Below, piece by piece: positions 35,620-45,159 of a stretch of DNA of 51,448 nucleotides. The notes below the pieces were generated by a model, which saw only the letters and a program-made list of their open reading frames with translations, was not told the DNA's origin and ran no database searches. The translations under genes were made by a program, and so were the position numbers. Origin of the DNA: Myxococcota bacterium (lineage in GTDB: Bacteria; Myxococcota_A; UBA9160; PR03); the NCBI GenBank assembly GCA_028284525.1, contig JANQRO010000187.1:1-51448 (forward strand). Reading direction: 5' to 3'. The first letter of the stretch is position 1. Each line of letters starts with the position of its first letter.

Positions 35620-35625
35620 GATACT
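35620..35625 (+). promoter_or_regulatory. -10-like element GATACT before the LLM gene
   Basis: GATACT is 41 bases before the GTG at 35667. The same element precedes the DUF1330 gene at 49633. Confidence 0.35.
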
Positions 35626-35666
35626 CTGACCTCGCCCGCCCCCCCGTCCGTGCCAGGAGACTCCCC

Positions 35667-36506
35667 GTGAAGATCGGTGTCAACTTCCGCAATTGGGGCC
35701 CCTACGCGACGCGCGAGAACCTCCTCGCCTGCGCGCGGATCGCCGACGAGTCGACCCTCGACACCGTCTGGGTGAACGACCACATCGGCTTTCCGCCGCC
35801 CGGGACCTACTCGATCGATCTCCCGGTACCCGAGCAGATGGGCAACATCGTCGACCCCTTCGCGGTGATGACCTTTCTCGGGGCCGTGACCGAGCGGGTC
35901 CATTTCGGCTCGGGTGTCGTGGTCCTGCCCTACCGGCCGGCGCTCCCGACGGCGAAGTGGCTGCAGAGCATCCAGGTGCTCTCCGGCGAGCGGATGCTCT
36001 TCGGTGTGGGCGCCGGTTACTTCCCCGAAGAGTTCACCGCGCTCGGGGTTCCGAGGAACCGACGGGGCAAGATCACCGACGACACCCTCGACCTGCTCCA
36101 CAAGGCCTTCTCGGGCGACCCGGTCGAGTGCAACGGCCAGGACATCGTCTTCGCGCCACAGACCCGACGACCGCCCTTCCTGATCGGCGGCGCCACCGAG
36201 GTCGCGATCCCCCGGGCGATCGCACGCGGTGACGGCTGGATGCCGATGGGTATCTTGCCGAACGACCTGAAGCCCCTGGTCAAGGACTTCCAACGACGCG
36301 CGGCCGACGCCGGCCGCGAGCCGCTCGAGGTCGCGATCATGAAGACGCTCCCGCTCGAGAGCCCGAGCGAGGCGGTCGAGATGGCCCAGGCGTATCGCGA
36401 CGCCGGGGCCACCCATCTCGTGCACACCCAGAGCTACGACACGCCCGACGAGTACAAGGCCTTCGTCGACGTCGTGAGCCAGGAGATCCGTCCGGCGGTG
36501 CAGTAG
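35667..36506 (+). CDS. LLM class F420-dependent-type oxidoreductase
   Basis: A 279-residue luciferase-like TIM-barrel protein, TIGR03619/F420-like by appearance: MKIGVNFRNWGPYATRENLLACARIADES, VWVNDHIGFP, FGSGVVVLPYRPALPTAKWLQSIQVLSGERMLFGVGAGYFPEEF and PPFLIGG. Cofactor (F420 or FMN) and substrate are unknown. The GTG start 35667 has AGGAGA 8 bases before. It is followed 74 bases later by a VOC protein gene on the same strand. Confidence 0.9.
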   Translation: MKIGVNFRNWGPYATRENLLACARIADESTLDTVWVNDHIGFPPPGTYSIDLPVPEQMGNIVDPFAVMTFLGAVTERVHFGSGVVVLPYRPALPTAKWLQSIQVLSGERMLFGVGAGYFPEEFTALGVPRNRRGKITDDTLDLLHKAFSGDPVECNGQDIVFAPQTRRPPFLIGGATEVAIPRAIARGDGWMPMGILPNDLKPLVKDFQRRAADAGREPLEVAIMKTLPLESPSEAVEMAQAYRDAGATHLVHTQSYDTPDEYKAFVDVVSQEIRPAVQ

Positions 36507-36580
36507 CCGCTGGAAGCGGCGGCCGGTTCGCCGCACATCGTTCCACCCCCGCCGACGGGGGATCCGAGGAGACACCACGA

Positions 36581-36946
36581 ATGATCGCCTATGTGACGCT
36601 GGGAACGAACGACCTCGCCCGCGCGGCGGGCTTCTACGACGCGCTCTTCGGCGTGGTCGGCGCCAAGCGCGCGATGGAGACCGACAACCTCATCGCGTGG
36701 TCGACGGGGGAGGGGCCCATGGTCTGTGCGATCAAGCCCCAGGACGGCAACGCCGCGACCCACGGGAACGGAACCATGGTCGCCCTCGCCGCCTCGAGCC
36801 ACGACCAGGTCGACGCCCTGCACCGCAAGGCCCTCGAGCTCGGCGCCGCCGACGAAGGCGCACCGGGCCCCCGTGGCGACCAGTTCTACATCGGCTACTT
36901 CCGCGACCTCGACGGGAACAAGCTGAACGCGTTCGCGCCGCTCTAG
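36581..36946 (+). CDS. VOC (glyoxalase/extradiol-dioxygenase fold) family protein
   Basis: A 121-residue protein with two beta-alpha-beta-beta-beta units of the VOC superfamily. The N-terminal MIAYVTLGTNDLARAAGFYDALFG and C-terminal GDQFYIGYFRDLDGNKLNAF are typical; the last Glu metal ligand of glyoxalase I is replaced by Lys-Leu-Asn in GNKLNAF, so metal binding is doubtful. ATG 36581 has GAGGAG upstream. Function unknown. Confidence 0.85.
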   Translation: MIAYVTLGTNDLARAAGFYDALFGVVGAKRAMETDNLIAWSTGEGPMVCAIKPQDGNAATHGNGTMVALAASSHDQVDALHRKALELGAADEGAPGPRGDQFYIGYFRDLDGNKLNAFAPL

Positions 36947-37307
36947 GCCCGGCGTTGCAGCGGCCGACGCGCTCGGGGCGCCGGCAGCGCCGTGCGGCGA
37001 CCGGCAACCCACGCGCAGCCGGCGGTCGTCGGCCAGACCCGGGGGTTCGCGTCCAGCCGTCGCCGCGGGCACCCTGCACACGACTTGCGTGTCCGTCACG
37101 ACGGGGTTGCGCAGCGGTCGCCGACGCCCTGCGTCTTCGGGTGCTGCGTCGACGGGCCGGGCATTGATCGCGGCCACGCGGCGTGGTGGAATGAAGGGCG
37201 AATGCAACGCGCTGCGCGCCCGGCCACCTCGGTATCGAGGGCACGACCCGGTCCGGATCGCCGCGCGACCCAGGACGACCTAGCGGCAACGCACACGCCG
37301 CGAACCC
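36947..37307. other. Intergenic region without a supported gene
   Basis: About 360 bases after the VOC gene. Several open frames cross it on both strands but none has a good start, family match or ribosome site. I see no RNA gene or promoter motif. Confidence 0.4.
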
Positions 37308-37334
37308 GAGAGCCCGCCTCCGTGGCGGGCTCTC
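37308..37334 (-). terminator. Strong hairpin downstream of the monooxygenase gene
   Basis: GAGAGCCCGCC and GGCGGGCTCTC form a perfect 11-base-pair stem with a 5-base loop, 22 bases after the stop of the leftward monooxygenase gene. There is no U tract, so termination would be of the hairpin-only type, or the hairpin may protect the 3' end. Confidence 0.5.
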
Positions 37335-37356
37335 ACCCTGTTGGGCGTGGGCTCGT

Positions 37357-38955
<1,599 letters not shown>

Positions 38956-39071
38956 GGGCGCGGTCTCCCTGTCTCGAGCCGGTCGTCGAGGCTAGCACCC
39001 GACTTGCGCGGGGGGCGGCGTCCATCGACACTCCACCCCAGCACGGCCTCGAGCGATGCGGAGGAACGGCC

Positions 39072-39545
39072 ATGGAGATCCCCACGAGTCCGGCAGAGTA
39101 CGAGACGGTCTTCGGCGCGCAGAAGCTCGAGTGGCTGCATCTCACCGGCACCCCGCGCTTCGAGTACCCGATCGACTACTCGGTCGCGGTCCTCCGGGTG
39201 GATGCCGAGGCGGGGCGCATCGACTTCGTCTCGCGCTGGGCCCCCGACGCCTACTGTCACTATCACCGCCACCTGGGCGACACCTCGATCCTCGTCCTCG
39301 AAGGCGAGCACCACGTGGTCGAGACCCACGACTACGAGACGGTCCACAAGACCCGCCAGCCCGGCTTCTTCGCCACCAATCCCGGCGGCGACCTCCACAT
39401 GGAGTACGGCGGGGCCGAGGGCAGCCTGGTCTACTTCAGCTGTCAGGCGGTCGACGGGAGGGTCTTCGACGTCGTCGCGGACGACGGCAGGGTGCTGCGC
39501 ACGGCGACGATCGACGACTTCCGCTCCGGGCGCCTCGCGTCGTAG
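39072..39545 (+). CDS. Cupin-fold protein (paralogue B)
   Basis: A 157-residue paralogue of the cupin at 23818. Likely metal ligands are in YCHYHRHLGDTS, EGEHH and GGDLHMEYGG. It is slightly longer at the N-terminus (EIPTSPAEYETVFGAQKLEWL). ATG 39072 has GGAGGAA 7 bases before. It is divergent from the Baeyer-Villiger-type monooxygenase and followed by an epoxide hydrolase. A role in the same catabolism is possible; reaction unknown. Confidence 0.8.
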   Translation: MEIPTSPAEYETVFGAQKLEWLHLTGTPRFEYPIDYSVAVLRVDAEAGRIDFVSRWAPDAYCHYHRHLGDTSILVLEGEHHVVETHDYETVHKTRQPGFFATNPGGDLHMEYGGAEGSLVYFSCQAVDGRVFDVVADDGRVLRTATIDDFRSGRLAS

Positions 39546-39632
39546 ACGCCGTCCCGGGCCACGTCCCCGCGCCCGGTCGGCGAGCCACCGCGTGGGGTTC
39601 GCGCCGACCCCTGCGCGAGACCGGGAGAGCCC

Positions 39633-40805
39633 ATGCAGAACGCCAAGCCCTTCGAGATCCACATCCCCGACGCGGTGCTGGAGGATCTCCGCGAGCGTCT
39701 CGCGCGCACGCGCTGGGCGCCCGAGTTCGCCAACGACGACTGGCGCTACGGGACGCGACGCGCCGAGCTCGAGACCCTCTGCGCCTACTGGCGCGAGGAG
39801 TACGACTGGCGCGCCCAGGAAGCGCGGATGAACGCGCTCCCGAACTTCCGCACCGAGATCGAGGGCATCCCGATCCACTTCGTGAAGGTGGCGGGGCGGG
39901 GCCCGCGACCGATGCCGCTGATTCTCTCCCACGGCTGGCCCTGGACCTACTGGGACCTCCACAAGGTGATCGAGCCCCTCGCGAACCCGGCCGCACACGG
40001 TGGCGACCCCGCCGACGCCTTCGACGTCGTGGTGCCCTCGCTCCCGGGCTATGGCTTCTCGAGCCCGCTCACCACGACGGGAATCAACACCTGGCGCACC
40101 GCAGACCTGTGGGACGTGCTGATGCGAGAGGTGCTGGGCTACGAGCGCTACGCCGCCCAGGGCGGAGACTGGGGGGCGATCCTCTCCGCCCACATGGGGC
40201 ACAAGTACGCGGCGAATCTCTACGGGATCCACATCACGCTGACGATTCCCCTGGCCTTCGACGCCGACGGGCTCCCCGGACCCGACGAGTACGGCCCCGA
40301 GGAGGCGGGCTGGCACCAACGTTCCCAGACCTTCTTCTCGGAAGGGAGCGGCTACTCGGCGATCCAGGGAACGAGACCCCAGACCCTGTCCTACGGTCTC
40401 CACGACTCCCCGGCCGCGCTCTTCGCCTGGATCCTCGACAAGCGCCGCGCCTGGAGCGACTGCGGCGGCGACGTGCTGCGTCGCTTCACCCGGGACGATC
40501 TCTGCACGACGATGACGATCTACTGGGCCACCGAGACCTTCGGAACCTCGGCCCGCTACTACTACGAGTTCTTCCACCACCCGTGGCCCGGCGTGCACGA
40601 GCGGCGCCCGGTGGTCGAGGCGCCCACCTCCGTCGCGCTCTTCCCCGGCGAGATCTTTCAGATGCCGCGGCGCTGGGCCGAGGGCTACTACAACCTGCAG
40701 CGCTGGACCCCGATGCAGAGCGGTGGGCACTTCGCGCCGATGGAGGAGCCCGAGGCGTTGGTGGCGGACATCCGCGAGAGCTTTCGCGCCGCCCGCGCCC
40801 GCTAG
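39633..40805 (+). CDS. Epoxide hydrolase, microsomal-type (EHN domain)
   Basis: A 390-residue epoxide hydrolase. The N-terminal EHN segment (KPFEIHIPDAVLEDLRERLARTRW) precedes an alpha/beta-hydrolase core with the oxyanion motif HGWP (100-103), nucleophile Asp179 in GGDWG and the base His in SGGHFAPMEEPE. It would hydrate epoxides to diols by a two-step mechanism. ATG 39633 has GGGAGA upstream. It lies 87 bases after cupin paralogue B and 85 before the thiolase operon. Confidence 0.93.
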   Translation: MQNAKPFEIHIPDAVLEDLRERLARTRWAPEFANDDWRYGTRRAELETLCAYWREEYDWRAQEARMNALPNFRTEIEGIPIHFVKVAGRGPRPMPLILSHGWPWTYWDLHKVIEPLANPAAHGGDPADAFDVVVPSLPGYGFSSPLTTTGINTWRTADLWDVLMREVLGYERYAAQGGDWGAILSAHMGHKYAANLYGIHITLTIPLAFDADGLPGPDEYGPEEAGWHQRSQTFFSEGSGYSAIQGTRPQTLSYGLHDSPAALFAWILDKRRAWSDCGGDVLRRFTRDDLCTTMTIYWATETFGTSARYYYEFFHHPWPGVHERRPVVEAPTSVALFPGEIFQMPRRWAEGYYNLQRWTPMQSGGHFAPMEEPEALVADIRESFRAARAR

Positions 40806-40878
40806 ACGCTTCGGAGGGTCCGAGGCCCCCGGGTCTCGGGCCGGCTTCACGGGCCCTCGGGAAGACGCGCCGCGCGCG

Positions 40879-40884
40879 TATACT
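40879..40884 (+). promoter_or_regulatory. -10 element TATACT giving a probable leaderless transcript
   Basis: TATACT is followed by 6 bases and the ATG of the thiolase gene. A start site about 7 bases after the hexamer would fall on the A of the ATG. No Shine-Dalgarno is present. Confidence 0.5.
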
Positions 40885-40890
40885 TGCGCG

Positions 40891-42057
40891 ATGAGCTTTC
40901 GAGAACACGCGGCGATCGTGGGGGTCGGCGAGCTGGCGCCGGCCAAATCGACGGAGGGATCCACCCTCGACCTCATGGTCCAGGTCGGGCTCGACGCCAT
41001 CGAGGACGCGGGGGTCGAATTCGGGGCCGTCGACGGTCTCCTGGTGCACCCGGTGGGTGGGGTGTCGATGCTCGTTCCCTCGACCCTCGTCGAGCTGATG
41101 GGGATCCCCGCGCGTTTCGCCGAGACCGTCGACCTCGGCGGCGCGACCGGCGCGGGCATGGTCTGGCGGGCCGCCCAGGCGATCGCCGCGGGGATGTGCG
41201 AGACCTGTCTGTGCATCACCGCGTCGTCCAAGCGGGCGCGTCGACGCGGCTCGGGGATCGAGGGAATGCGCGACCACTCCGCCTACGCGGAGTTCGAGGT
41301 CCCCTTCGGTGCGATCGGCGCGAACTTCGGGTACGCCCAGATCGCCATGCGCTACCAGCACGAGTACGGGGTGGCGCCCGAGACGCTGGCGAAGATCGCG
41401 GTCCAGCAGCGCGACAACGCCTGTCTCAACCCGGACGCGATCTTCTACGGGCAACCGATCGGCGTGGACGACGTGCTCGACTCGCCGATGGTGGTCGACC
41501 CGCTCCATCTGCTCGAGATCGTGATGCCCACCGGGGGGGGCGCCGCCCTGCTGGTCACCACGGCGGAGCGCGCGCGCAGCCTGGGCAAGCCGGCCGCGGT
41601 CCTGCTGGGGGCCGGCGAGAACGTGACCCACAAGTCGATCACCTACGCCCCGGATCTGTGTCACTCGGCGGTGGCCGACTCGGCGCGGGCGGCCTTCCAG
41701 ATGGCGGGGGTCACCCCGGATCAGATCGATCTCGCGTCGCTCTACGACTGCTACACGATCACCGTCCTCCTCACCCTGGAGGACGCCGGGTTCTGCGCCA
41801 AGGGCGCGGGGGGTCGTTTCGTCGAGGAGCACGACCTGCGCGCCGGTGGCGACTTTCCCCTGAACTCCCACGGTGGACAGCTCTCCTTTGGCCAGTCCGG
41901 GATCGCCGGGGGCATGAGTCACGTCACCGAGGCGGTACGCCAGCTCCAGGGCCGCGCCGGCGAACGCCAGGTCTCGGATCTCGAGCTGGCGTTTGTGAAC
42001 GGCAACGGCGGCATCATGAGCGAGCAGGTGAGCCTCGTGCTCGGAGCGCAGTCGTGA
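40891..42057 (+). CDS. Thiolase-superfamily protein, lipid-transfer/Ltp2-like
   Basis: A 388-residue thiolase-fold protein of the SCP-x/Ltp group. The N-terminal HAAIVGVGEL, central ETVDLGGATGAGMVWRAAQAI, SLYDCYTITVLLTLEDAGFC and the LNSHGGQLSFGQSGIAGGMSHVTEAV block are typical. In steroid degradation, Ltp2-type members pair with a DUF35 protein and act as acyl-CoA retro-aldolases rather than condensing thiolases; the following DUF35 and MaoC genes give the same combination. ATG 40891 without a Shine-Dalgarno. The stop overlaps the DUF35 start in GTGA. Confidence 0.9.
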   Translation: MSFREHAAIVGVGELAPAKSTEGSTLDLMVQVGLDAIEDAGVEFGAVDGLLVHPVGGVSMLVPSTLVELMGIPARFAETVDLGGATGAGMVWRAAQAIAAGMCETCLCITASSKRARRRGSGIEGMRDHSAYAEFEVPFGAIGANFGYAQIAMRYQHEYGVAPETLAKIAVQQRDNACLNPDAIFYGQPIGVDDVLDSPMVVDPLHLLEIVMPTGGGAALLVTTAERARSLGKPAAVLLGAGENVTHKSITYAPDLCHSAVADSARAAFQMAGVTPDQIDLASLYDCYTITVLLTLEDAGFCAKGAGGRFVEEHDLRAGGDFPLNSHGGQLSFGQSGIAGGMSHVTEAVRQLQGRAGERQVSDLELAFVNGNGGIMSEQVSLVLGAQS

Positions 42058-42470
42058 GTGCGGGGCTCCGACCGCCGCCGCTCCCCCACCCCTCGGTCCT
42101 CACCCAGCCGTTCTGGGACGCCACCGCGCGCGAGGAGCTGCTCCTCCAGCGCTGCGAGGCCTGCGGCGCCTACGTCTTCTACCCCCGTCACAACTGCACC
42201 GCGTGTGGCGCGCGCGCCCTCGAGTGGGTGAAGGCGGGGGGCACCGGCACGGTCTTCACCTACACCGTGGCGCGGCGGCCGACCCACCCGGGCTTCGCCG
42301 ACCGGGTGCCGTACGTGATCGCGGTGGTCGAGCTCGACGAAGGCCCGCGCATGACGACCAACCTCGTCGACTGCTCCCCCGAGGACGTGTCGATCGGGAT
42401 GCGGGTGGAGGTCGTCTTTGGCCCGCTCGAGGACGGCTTGCGACTGCCCTACTTCCGCCCGGCGGCCTGA
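42054..42470 (+). CDS. DUF35 zinc-ribbon/OB-fold acyl-CoA-associated protein
   Basis: A 138-residue partner protein. The rubredoxin-like zinc ribbon has Cys34, Cys37, Cys48 and Cys51, followed by an OB-fold (GTGTVFTYTVARRPTHPGF ... PYVIAVVELDEGPRMTTNLVD). DUF35 proteins bind next to thiolase-like subunits and are needed for their activity. The GTG start 42054 overlaps the thiolase stop by 4 bases, so a stoichiometric complex is likely. Confidence 0.92.
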   Translation: MSAGLRPPPLPHPSVLTQPFWDATAREELLLQRCEACGAYVFYPRHNCTACGARALEWVKAGGTGTVFTYTVARRPTHPGFADRVPYVIAVVELDEGPRMTTNLVDCSPEDVSIGMRVEVVFGPLEDGLRLPYFRPAA

Positions 42471-42492
42471 TTCGTCTCCGGTCGAGCCGATC

Positions 42493-42966
42493 GTGGCCGC
42501 ACGCGTCCTCGCCTATTCCGACCTCGCGGTCCACGTGGGTCAGGAGCTCGGCGTCTCCGGCTGGATCCGGGTGACCCAGGACGAGGTCGACGCCTACGCG
42601 GACGCCACCAACGACCACCAGTGGTTCTGCGAAGACCCCGAACGCGCCGCCCGCGAGTCGCCCTTTGGCGGGACCGTCGCTCCCGGGTACTTCCTCCTCG
42701 CGCTGGTTCCGGGTCTGCTGAAAGAGCTCTGGTATGTGGACGGCGCAAGGATGGCGATCAACTACGGGATCGACCGGCTGCGCTTCCCGGCCCCCCTGCG
42801 CGTCGGGAGGCGGGTGCGTCTACGCGCCGTCCTCGCCGCCGTGGTCGACCGGGACCGCGGCCGGGACGTGACCCTCGAACTCGCCCTCGAGGGAGACGAC
42901 GGGTCCGCCCCCGTGTGCGCGGCCCGCGTGGTCTACCGCTTCCTCGCGCCGGGCACCGGCTCGTGA
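42493..42966 (+). CDS. MaoC-like hydratase
   Basis: A 157-residue hot-dog-fold enoyl-CoA hydratase-type protein. WIRVTQDEVDAYADATNDHQWFCED is the MaoC/R-hydratase motif, with Asp and His of the catalytic region. FGGTVAPGYFLLALVPGLLKE and the N-terminal FAS1/NodN-like layout follow. GTG 42493 starts 22 bases after DUF35. It is expected to hydrate the enoyl-CoA that the Ltp2-like protein then cleaves, as in the ChsH/Ltp2 arrangement; substrate unknown. Confidence 0.88.
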   Translation: MAARVLAYSDLAVHVGQELGVSGWIRVTQDEVDAYADATNDHQWFCEDPERAARESPFGGTVAPGYFLLALVPGLLKELWYVDGARMAINYGIDRLRFPAPLRVGRRVRLRAVLAAVVDRDRGRDVTLELALEGDDGSAPVCAARVVYRFLAPGTGS

Positions 42967-42994
42967 GCCGGGGTGTGGGGATCGCTCCGCCCCG

Positions 42995-43864
42995 CTACGC
43001 CGACCCCGAGAGACGCGCGAGGACGTTGTCCGCGGCGTACTGCTCGTCGCCGTCGTAGCGCGGGGCCTGGGCGGCAAACGCCGCTTCGGCGCCCCGCCAG
43101 CGCTCCTCGGCGATCTCGACGACGTGGGGGTGGGTCACGATGAAGAACTCCTCGTCCCGGACCCCGCGCAGGGCTCGCGCGGCGATGTCCTCCGCCGGAA
43201 GCCCCAGAGCCATCGCCGCCGCGCCGAGTTCGTTCCCGGGTTCGGCACCGCCGTAGGCCTCGTGACGTCGCTCGGTCGCGCGCCAGAGCGTGCTCTCGAC
43301 GATGCCCGGGCACAGCACGCTCACGCCGACACCCTCGGGAAGCTCGCGACGCAGCACGTCGGAGAGACCGAGCACGGCGTGTTTGGTCGCGGTGTAGAGG
43401 CCCGCTTGCAGGTGCGGCACCCCGAGGCTGTGCTCGGAGCCCGTGTTGACGATCCAGCAGGCCCGCTCGGAGGCGACGAAGCGGGGCCCGAATACACGGA
43501 TCCCGTTCATCACCCCGCCCACGTTGACGCCGAAGCACCAGTCGAGCTCCGACGCGCTGGTCTCGACCAGCGGCTTCATCGGGTGGATCACCCCCGCGTT
43601 GTTGAAGAGCAGCTCGACCGAGCCAAATCGCTCCCACGCGCGATCGGCGAGCTGCCGGAGGTGGTCCTCCTCCACGACATCGACACGCATGGCGAGCGAA
43701 CCCACGCCGTGTTCGGCGGCTTCGGAGGCGACCCGCGCGGCGGCGTCTTCCTCGATGTCGGCGACTGCCACGTTCACGCCTTCGGCGGCCAACGCCAGCG
43801 CGATCGCGCGCCCGATTCCGTTGCCCGCTCCCGTGACGACTGCGGAGGTCCCCGCAAGCTCCAT
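42995..43864 (-). CDS. Short-chain dehydrogenase/reductase
   Basis: A 289-residue classical SDR with TGAGNGIG, NNAGVIH, NTGSEHS and catalytic YTATK, then CPGIVEST. The C-terminal region (DEEFFIVTHPHVVEIAEERW) is like that of the SDR at 31082. Last gene of the TetR-epimerase-P450-SDR unit, 42 bases after the P450 stop. ATG 43864 follows AAAGGAG. Substrate unknown. Confidence 0.9.
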   Translation of the reverse strand: MELAGTSAVVTGAGNGIGRAIALALAAEGVNVAVADIEEDAAARVASEAAEHGVGSLAMRVDVVEEDHLRQLADRAWERFGSVELLFNNAGVIHPMKPLVETSASELDWCFGVNVGGVMNGIRVFGPRFVASERACWIVNTGSEHSLGVPHLQAGLYTATKHAVLGLSDVLRRELPEGVGVSVLCPGIVESTLWRATERRHEAYGGAEPGNELGAAAMALGLPAEDIAARALRGVRDEEFFIVTHPHVVEIAEERWRGAEAAFAAQAPRYDGDEQYAADNVLARLSGSA

Positions 43865-43906
43865 GGTGGCTCCTTTCTCGTGAGGCGACCGTCGTCGCCG
43901 AGGGGG

Positions 43907-45136
43907 TCAGTGGGGGCGCAGCGCGTACCGGATGGGCACGCGTTTCGGGCCGCCGACGAAGAGCGTCTTCGCGGCGGGCGCCGGTCCTGCGAGCTCGAGG
44001 GAGGCGAGACGCGGGACGAGGTGCCGGAAGAGCGAGCGCAGCTCCATCCGCGCCAGGTGCGAGCCCAGACAGAAATGCACGCCGTACCCGAAGGCGATGT
44101 GTTGATCCGCGTTGGGCCGCGCGATGTCGAAACGCAGCGGGTCGTCGAAGACGTCTGGATCGTGGTTGGCGGCGAGATAGGAGAGGTAGATCCAGTCGCC
44201 TTCGCGGATCGGCTGTCCGGCGATCTCGGTGTCGGCGGTCGCGGTCCGCATGAAGTGTCGCACGGGGCTCGTCCAGCGGAGGATCTCCTCGACGGCGTTG
44301 TCGAGGAGCTCGGGCCGTTCCTGCAGGGCGGCGAGCTGCTCGGGGTGCTCGGCGAAGGCCTGCACGCCGCCGGCCATGGCGCTCGAGGTGGTGTCGTGCC
44401 CCGCGGTGGCGACGATCAGGTAGTACCCCATCTGTTCGAGCTCGGGCATGGGTGCGTCGTCGATCTCGCCGTTGGCGATCAGGGTGGCGAGGTCGTCGGT
44501 CGGGTGCGCGCGGCGGCTCTTGGTGAGCTCCGTGAAGTAGCTGTAGAAGTCGGCGAGGACCGCGGCGAGCTTCTCCGGCCCGAGGGGCTCCCGCTGGAGG
44601 TCCGGGTCGTCGGCGCCGAAGAGCTGTTGGGTCAGCATCAACATCCGCGGGAAGTCCTCCTCGGGGAGACCGAGCAGCCGGAGGATCACCCGGAGCGGAA
44701 AGGGCAACGCCACCTCGCTCGCGAAGTCGCAGGAGCCGCCCAGCCCCTCGAGGGTCGCGATGGCCTCGACCGAGAGCGCGTCGAGGTCGGCCGCCATCCG
44801 CCGGATGCTCGCCGGTTTGAACCAGTCGCTGGTCAGGCTGCGGTACTTGCGGTGCTCCGGGTCGTCCATGTGGATCAACGCCTTGACGTTCCCCCCCTGC
44901 GCCATCTGCGCCTCGCGGTCGGCGATGCGCGCCAACACCGGTTCGGGCCGGTTGGTGAACAGCGCGGGTTGCCCTTCGACCTCGCGCAGCGTCGAGAGGT
45001 CGGTGATGGCCCAGAAGGGATGAAAGCCCTCCGCCTCGACGCGGTGGATGGGCCCTTTGGCGTGGAGCTCGAGGGCGCGTCGTCGCCAGCGATCGAGGTC
45101 GCCGAAGGCGTGGGGGTCGGTGAAGAGGTCGGTCAT
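43907..45136 (-). CDS. Cytochrome P450
   Basis: A 409-residue soluble P450 of the CYP125/142/124-like shape by eye. The I-helix is ATAGHDTTSSAM, ExxR is EEILR, and the haem loop FGYGVHFCLGSHLAR has ligand Cys356. MDDPEHRKYRSLTSDWFKP and SPVRHFMRTATADTEIAG are typical. Substrate may be a steroid or terpene-like compound (inference from the branch). ATG 45136 has GAGGA 7 bases upstream. It lies in the TetR-controlled operon, 23 bases after the epimerase stop. Confidence 0.94.
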   Translation of the reverse strand: MTDLFTDPHAFGDLDRWRRRALELHAKGPIHRVEAEGFHPFWAITDLSTLREVEGQPALFTNRPEPVLARIADREAQMAQGGNVKALIHMDDPEHRKYRSLTSDWFKPASIRRMAADLDALSVEAIATLEGLGGSCDFASEVALPFPLRVILRLLGLPEEDFPRMLMLTQQLFGADDPDLQREPLGPEKLAAVLADFYSYFTELTKSRRAHPTDDLATLIANGEIDDAPMPELEQMGYYLIVATAGHDTTSSAMAGGVQAFAEHPEQLAALQERPELLDNAVEEILRWTSPVRHFMRTATADTEIAGQPIREGDWIYLSYLAANHDPDVFDDPLRFDIARPNADQHIAFGYGVHFCLGSHLARMELRSLFRHLVPRLASLELAGPAPAAKTLFVGGPKRVPIRYALRPH

Positions 45137-45159
45137 GTCGGGTCCTCGCGTCTCGATGG

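Noticed and set aside
36947-37307. Small genes in the gap after the VOC gene
   Set aside because: Open frames on both strands have no ribosome site, family match or sensible composition.
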